Source: Bacteroidaceae bacterium (GTDB taxonomy: Bacteria > Bacteroidota > Bacteroidia > Bacteroidales > Bacteroidaceae). Taken from it: DNA of 8,968 nt. Below are positions 6,033-8,968 of the stretch, piece by piece (position 1 is the first letter of the stretch; each line of letters begins with the position of its first letter). A model generated the notes under the pieces. It saw only the letters and a list, made by a program, of their open reading frames with translations, was not told where the DNA came from and did no database searches. Position numbers and translations under genes: made by a program. The DNA is taken from the NCBI GenBank assembly GCA_017472905.1, contig JAFUNW010000042.1, forward strand, positions 1-8,968, given 5' to 3'.

Positions 6033-6401
6033 ATGGCTCAACACAACAATTTGGGACAGCAGGGAGAACAGGTTGCCGCAGACTTTTTGGCGGAACGGGG
6101 GTATCGTATTCTTCATCGCAATTGGCGATGTGGGCATAAAGAGCTGGACATCGTAGCGTGTAAGGAGAATCTGCTCGTTATCGTAGAAGTGAAGACCCGA
6201 AGAAACCGCCTTTTCGCTGCTCCGGAAGAGTCCATAACCGGTTGGAAGATTCGCCGCATGGTGGCTTCGGCCGATGCTTACGTACGCAAGTATGGCATTG
6301 ACATGCCGATACGTTTCGACCTGATAACCCTGATAGGAGAGACTCCTCCTTTCACCATCGAACACATCGAGGAGGCGTTTTATCCGCCTGTTTGGAATTA
6401 G
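6033..6401 (+). CDS. YraN/UPF0102 nuclease-like protein
   Basis: 122 residues, the usual size for the UPF0102 (YraN) family, which has a restriction-endonuclease-like fold and resembles Holliday-junction resolvases. The family signature is intact: GEQVAADFL (11-19) with E12, the ELD motif (37-39) with D39, and VEVKTR (51-56) with E52 and K54, together forming the E-D-ExK catalytic pattern. Activity is not proven for most members and the cellular role is unknown. I chose ATG 6033 because MAQHNNLGQQGE is the family-like opening and because the yraN -7 element lies 28 bases upstream; the open frame further upstream (to 5964) crosses that promoter. No Shine-Dalgarno is seen. It begins the probable operon with the MmcQ-like gene 17 bases downstream. 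Confidence 0.9.
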   Translation: MAQHNNLGQQGEQVAADFLAERGYRILHRNWRCGHKELDIVACKENLLVIVEVKTRRNRLFAAPEESITGWKIRRMVASADAYVRKYGIDMPIRFDLITLIGETPPFTIEHIEEAFYPPVWN

Positions 6402-6418
6402 CAAAAACAAGAATGCCT

Positions 6419-6772
6419 ATGAATATAGAGGAAGTGAGAGACTATTGCATCGGTAAGAAAGCAGCGGAAGAGTGTTTCCCCTTTGGCGATGATACCGTAG
6501 TGTTTAAGGTGATGGGGAAAATGTTTGCCTGCATCAGTGTGGACGATCCGACTTGGCTCGACTTGAAGTGCGAACCGGAGTATGCATTGGAGCTACGTGA
6601 ACGCTATCAAGGCATCGAAGGTGCTTTCCATTTCAATAAAAAGTATTGGAATCAGGTAAGAATGGAGGGCGATGTACCTGACTCGTTGATTCGCCGATTG
6701 ATAGATCATTCTTACGAGGAGGTTTTAAAGAAATTTACTCGCAAGATGCGTGAAGCGTATGAACAATTGTGA
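6419..6772 (+). CDS. MmcQ/YjbR family protein
   Basis: 117 residues matching the MmcQ/YjbR family: small proteins with a CyaY-like or double-wing fold, often annotated as DNA-binding, without a settled function. Recognisable segments are ECFPFGDDTVVFKVMGKMFACI (18-39), WLDLKCEP (46-53) and the GAFHFNKKYWNQV segment (68-80), then a C-terminal helix with SYEEVLKKFTRKMR. The start at 6419 gives the typical opening MNIEEVRDYC; ATG 6413, two codons earlier, is also possible, and a third ATG at 6392 overlaps the yraN stop. It sits 17 bases after yraN and 37 bases before the biotin ligase gene, so co-transcription is likely. Nothing in the sequence links its job to those neighbours. Confidence 0.85.
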   Translation: MNIEEVRDYCIGKKAAEECFPFGDDTVVFKVMGKMFACISVDDPTWLDLKCEPEYALELRERYQGIEGAFHFNKKYWNQVRMEGDVPDSLIRRLIDHSYEEVLKKFTRKMREAYEQL

Positions 6773-6809
6773 AAGAAAACCATTATAAACCCTTAAACAA
6801 AGACAGCTC

Positions 6810-7613
6810 ATGAAAAAAGAAAAGCATCCGTTACATGGTTACGGCTACGGCAGCAGCTGCCTTGATAACGTACAAATCATTCCCCTCAAGGAGGTGGATT
6901 CAACCAACAGCTATTTGCGGCGATTGCAGCCTGAGGAAATTAAAAAGGAGTTTGTGGTAGCCGTTGCAGAGTCGCAGACGGCCGGACGTGGACAACGGGG
7001 AAACTCTTGGGAGAGTGAGCCCGGGAAAAACCTGACTTTCAGTATTCTGATGCGGCCTGCTTTTGTTGAGGTTCGCGAACAGTTTATTCTTTCGCAGGCT
7101 ATAGCCCTTAGTGTAAAAGAGACGCTCTACGACTATGTGCGTTCACCTCATCCGCGCATCAAGTGGCCAAACGACATCTATTGGAACAAGAAGAAGCTGG
7201 GCGGAGTTTTGATTGAAACCGATTTGGTGGGAAAACAGCTGGATTCCTGTATCATCGGGATTGGACTAAACCTGAATCAAGAACACTTTGCGAGCGATGC
7301 TCCCAATCCGGTTTCCGTTTGGCAGATTACCGGCCATACGTTGGAACCGCTGGCTGTCATGCGGAATATATTGATGCGCTTTCTTCGATATTACGAAATG
7401 ATACGAAAAGGAAACAGCCACGATGTACATGAACTCGTGGACAGATATCACAAAGCTCTTTTCCGGAGAGTGGGGTATCATCATTTCCGAAGCAATGGTG
7501 AAGAGTTTTTGGCACGTATTCGCCGCGTAGAGCCGGATGGACATTTGGTACTCGAAGATGAAGGAGGTGTTCTGCGGACTTACGGCTTCAAAGAAGTGGA
7601 GTATGTATTGTAA
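6810..7613 (+). CDS. birA: Biotin--[acetyl-CoA-carboxylase] ligase, monofunctional
   Basis: 267-residue cytoplasmic enzyme that makes biotinyl-5'-AMP from biotin and ATP and transfers biotin to a lysine of the biotin carrier domain of carboxylases. Seen in order: EVDSTNSYL (28-36), the biotin/AMP loop AESQTAGRGQRGNSW (53-67), KWPNDIYW (118-125) with the conserved lysine K118, KKLGGVLIE (128-136), GIGLNLN (150-156), and an SH3-like C-terminal domain (about 218-267) ending in GGVLRTYGFKEVEY. It lacks the N-terminal helix-turn-helix of E. coli BirA, so it is a group I ligase and should not itself repress biotin genes. In the loop, glutamine Q62 replaces the arginine at E. coli position 118, a common family variant as far as I recall. 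ATG 6810 is the first start in frame; no Shine-Dalgarno is visible. Last gene of the probable yraN operon. Confidence 0.95.
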   Translation: MKKEKHPLHGYGYGSSCLDNVQIIPLKEVDSTNSYLRRLQPEEIKKEFVVAVAESQTAGRGQRGNSWESEPGKNLTFSILMRPAFVEVREQFILSQAIALSVKETLYDYVRSPHPRIKWPNDIYWNKKKLGGVLIETDLVGKQLDSCIIGIGLNLNQEHFASDAPNPVSVWQITGHTLEPLAVMRNILMRFLRYYEMIRKGNSHDVHELVDRYHKALFRRVGYHHFRSNGEEFLARIRRVEPDGHLVLEDEGGVLRTYGFKEVEYVL

Positions 7614-7688
7614 ACATAGTAAATAACCGGTCGGGCAAAACAAAAAAAGGTGAAAGCCGGCAACCGACAGTAAAAAACGGATGCATTG

Positions 7689-7720
7689 TTTGGTAAAGCT
7701 CGCAGCTTACACTATCTTTG
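7689..7720 (+). promoter_or_regulatory. Promoter for pyrH-frr
   Basis: The -33 element TTTG (7689-7692) and the -7 element TATCTTTG (7713-7720) are separated by 20 bases, an exact fit to the Bacteroidetes consensus TTTG-N19-21-TAnnTTTG. Transcription should start around 7725-7728, giving pyrH a leader of roughly 26-30 bases. This is the clearest promoter in the window. Confidence 0.8.
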
Positions 7721-7753
7721 CACGGATAATTGAATATTAACAGATTAAGAGAT

Positions 7754-8464
7754 ATGGCGAAATTTAAAAGAATCCTCCTGAAGTTGAGTGGCGAGAGCCT
7801 GATGGGGGAAAAGAAATACGGAATCGATGAAAAACGGTTGGGCGAATATGCACAGCAGATCAAGGAAATTCACGACATGGGCGTGCAAATCGGTATAGTT
7901 ATCGGTGGAGGTAATATTTTCCGAGGATTGAGTGGGGCTTCCAAAGGCTTCGACCGCGTAAAGGGTGACCAAATGGGTATGCTTGCCACCGTAATCAACA
8001 GTTTGGGACTAAGTTCGGCTTTGGGAGCCATCGGAGTGAAAGCACGTGTGCTGACAGCTGTTCGTATGGAACCCATCGGAGAGTTCTATAGCAAGTGGAA
8101 AGCCATTGAAAGCATGGAAAACGGCGAAGTGGTCATTATGTCAGCCGGAACCGGTAATCCTTTCTTTACAACCGATACAGGCTCTTCACTGAGAGGTATA
8201 GAAATCGAAGCAGAAGTGATGTTGAAAGGTACTCGCGTAGACGGCATCTATACGGCAGACCCGGAGAAAGACCCAACGGCCACGAAGTTTACCGACATTA
8301 CTTACGATGAGGTGTTGAACCGCAATTTGCGTGTGATGGACTTGACGGCTACTTGCATGTGTAAGGAGAACAATCTTCCCATTTACGTGTTCAACATGGA
8401 CGTTGTCGGAAATCTGAAAAAAGTGATGGAAGGAGAAGAGATAGGAACATTGGTACATAATTAA
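7754..8464 (+). CDS. pyrH: UMP kinase
   Basis: 236-residue cytoplasmic uridylate kinase that phosphorylates UMP to UDP with ATP, a step of pyrimidine nucleotide synthesis. It belongs to the amino-acid-kinase fold and is unrelated to eukaryotic UMP/CMP kinases. Motifs: KLSGES (10-15) for phosphate binding, GGGNIFRG (51-58), GDQMGMLATVINS (71-83) lining the UMP pocket, AGTGNPFFTTD (131-141) and VDGIYTADP (162-170) for nucleotide binding. Bacterial members are hexamers, usually activated by GTP and inhibited by UTP. Length is normal. The frame is open eight codons further upstream (TTG 7730), but ATG 7754 gives the family opening MAKFKRILLKLSGES. A weak purine-rich stretch (AAGAGAT) precedes it. 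frr begins 19 bases after the stop, the pairing seen in many bacteria. Confidence 0.97.
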   Translation: MAKFKRILLKLSGESLMGEKKYGIDEKRLGEYAQQIKEIHDMGVQIGIVIGGGNIFRGLSGASKGFDRVKGDQMGMLATVINSLGLSSALGAIGVKARVLTAVRMEPIGEFYSKWKAIESMENGEVVIMSAGTGNPFFTTDTGSSLRGIEIEAEVMLKGTRVDGIYTADPEKDPTATKFTDITYDEVLNRNLRVMDLTATCMCKENNLPIYVFNMDVVGNLKKVMEGEEIGTLVHN

Positions 8465-8483
8465 TAACATAAGACGAATAGAT

Positions 8484-8968
8484 ATGATAGACGTAAACGT
8501 TTGCCTGAATGAGGCAGAAGAAAAAATGGAAATGGCCATCATGTATCTTGATGAGTCATTGGCACACATCCGTGCGGGCAAGGCTAATGTACGTATATTG
8601 GACGGTATCCGCGTAGATTCTTACGGAAGCATGGTTCCTTTGAACAATGTTGCAGCCATTACGACTCCCGATGCGCGTACAATCGCCATCAAACCTTGGG
8701 ATAAATCTATGTTTCGCGTGATAGAAAAGGCAATCATCGATTCTGAAGTAGGCATTATGCCGGACAACAACGGTGAGATTATCCGTTTGAACATACCTCC
8801 CCTCACAGAGGAGCGCCGTAAACTCTTGACCAAGCAATGTAGCAAAGAGGCTGAAACGGCTAAAATCAGCATTCGCAATGCCCGCCGTGACACGATTGAT
8901 ACGTTGAAGAAAGGCGTGAAAGACGGTTTGGCAGAAGACGCAGAGAAAGATGCAGAAGCCAAAGTGCA
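8484..8968 (+). CDS. frr: Ribosome recycling factor (3' end beyond window)
   Basis: Partial gene: 161 codons are visible from ATG 8484 and the frame is still open at the window end. Full-length RRF is about 185 residues, so roughly 25 C-terminal residues are missing. With EF-G, RRF splits the post-termination ribosome into subunits so they can be reused. Family segments: SLAHIRAGKANVRILDGIRV (25-44), YGSMVPLNNVAAIT (47-60) of the small beta domain, IRLNIPPLTEERRKLL (100-115) and SIRNARRDTID (129-139) of the three-helix domain that contacts the 23S rRNA. No frameshift or missing motif is seen. It lies 19 bases downstream of pyrH with no promoter between them, so the two are probably one transcript. 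There is no Shine-Dalgarno before the start. Confidence 0.95.
   Translation, partial: MIDVNVCLNEAEEKMEMAIMYLDESLAHIRAGKANVRILDGIRVDSYGSMVPLNNVAAITTPDARTIAIKPWDKSMFRVIEKAIIDSEVGIMPDNNGEIIRLNIPPLTEERRKLLTKQCSKEAETAKISIRNARRDTIDTLKKGVKDGLAEDAEKDAEAKV

Noticed and set aside
7627..7668. Terminator after birA formed by GTCGG (7630-7634) and CCGAC (7664-7668)
   Set aside because: Only five pairs with a loop of about 29 bases and no T-run on the plus strand; too weak to call.

Overview
The window looks like an ordinary chromosomal segment from a member of the Bacteroidales, most likely Bacteroides or a close relative. Three things point there: several genes are preceded by the Bacteroidetes-type -7 promoter element TAnnTTTG rather than a sigma70 -10 box; most starts lack a good Shine-Dalgarno sequence; and the DUF2027-Smr fusion and the form of the TadA and small-protein sequences are typical of that group as I remember them. 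I see no mobile element, CRISPR array, rRNA or tRNA.

Layout, left to right. A large minus-strand gene (9-2708) encodes a P-type ATPase of the PMCA-like calcium-pump type. Upstream of it, on the same strand, is a small gene for a probable exported protein of unknown function (2822-3208); the best ATPase promoter candidate lies inside the last codons of this gene. A gene-poor, AT-rich stretch (about 3221-4028) follows. It holds a cluster of palindromic repeats (3578-3635) and a strong terminator-like hairpin (3771-3807) that no recognised gene explains. Next, on the plus strand, is a DUF2027-Smr protein (4121-5218). It converges on a minus-strand pair: tadA (5231-5662), and a 78-residue, possibly ribbon-helix-helix, protein (5710-5946). 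The two stop codons at the convergence sit in one shared hairpin.

The 78-residue gene is divergent from a plus-strand set: a YraN/UPF0102 nuclease-like protein (6033-6401), an MmcQ/YjbR-family protein (6419-6772) and biotin-protein ligase (6810-7613), probably one operon. The divergent spacer contains a perfect 11-bp inverted repeat whose two arms are the two -7 promoter elements. After a well-formed promoter, pyrH (UMP kinase, 7754-8464) and frr (ribosome recycling factor, cut by the window end) form the classic pyrH-frr pair.

Functionally the genes are mostly housekeeping: ion transport, tRNA wobble modification, biotinylation of carboxylases, pyrimidine nucleotide synthesis and ribosome recycling. 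I found no convincing new multi-gene system. The points most worth a second look are the mirror-image divergent promoters beside a putative DNA-binding protein, the unexplained repeats and terminator in the 3.2-4.0 kb gap, and the near-leaderless arrangement of two small genes.
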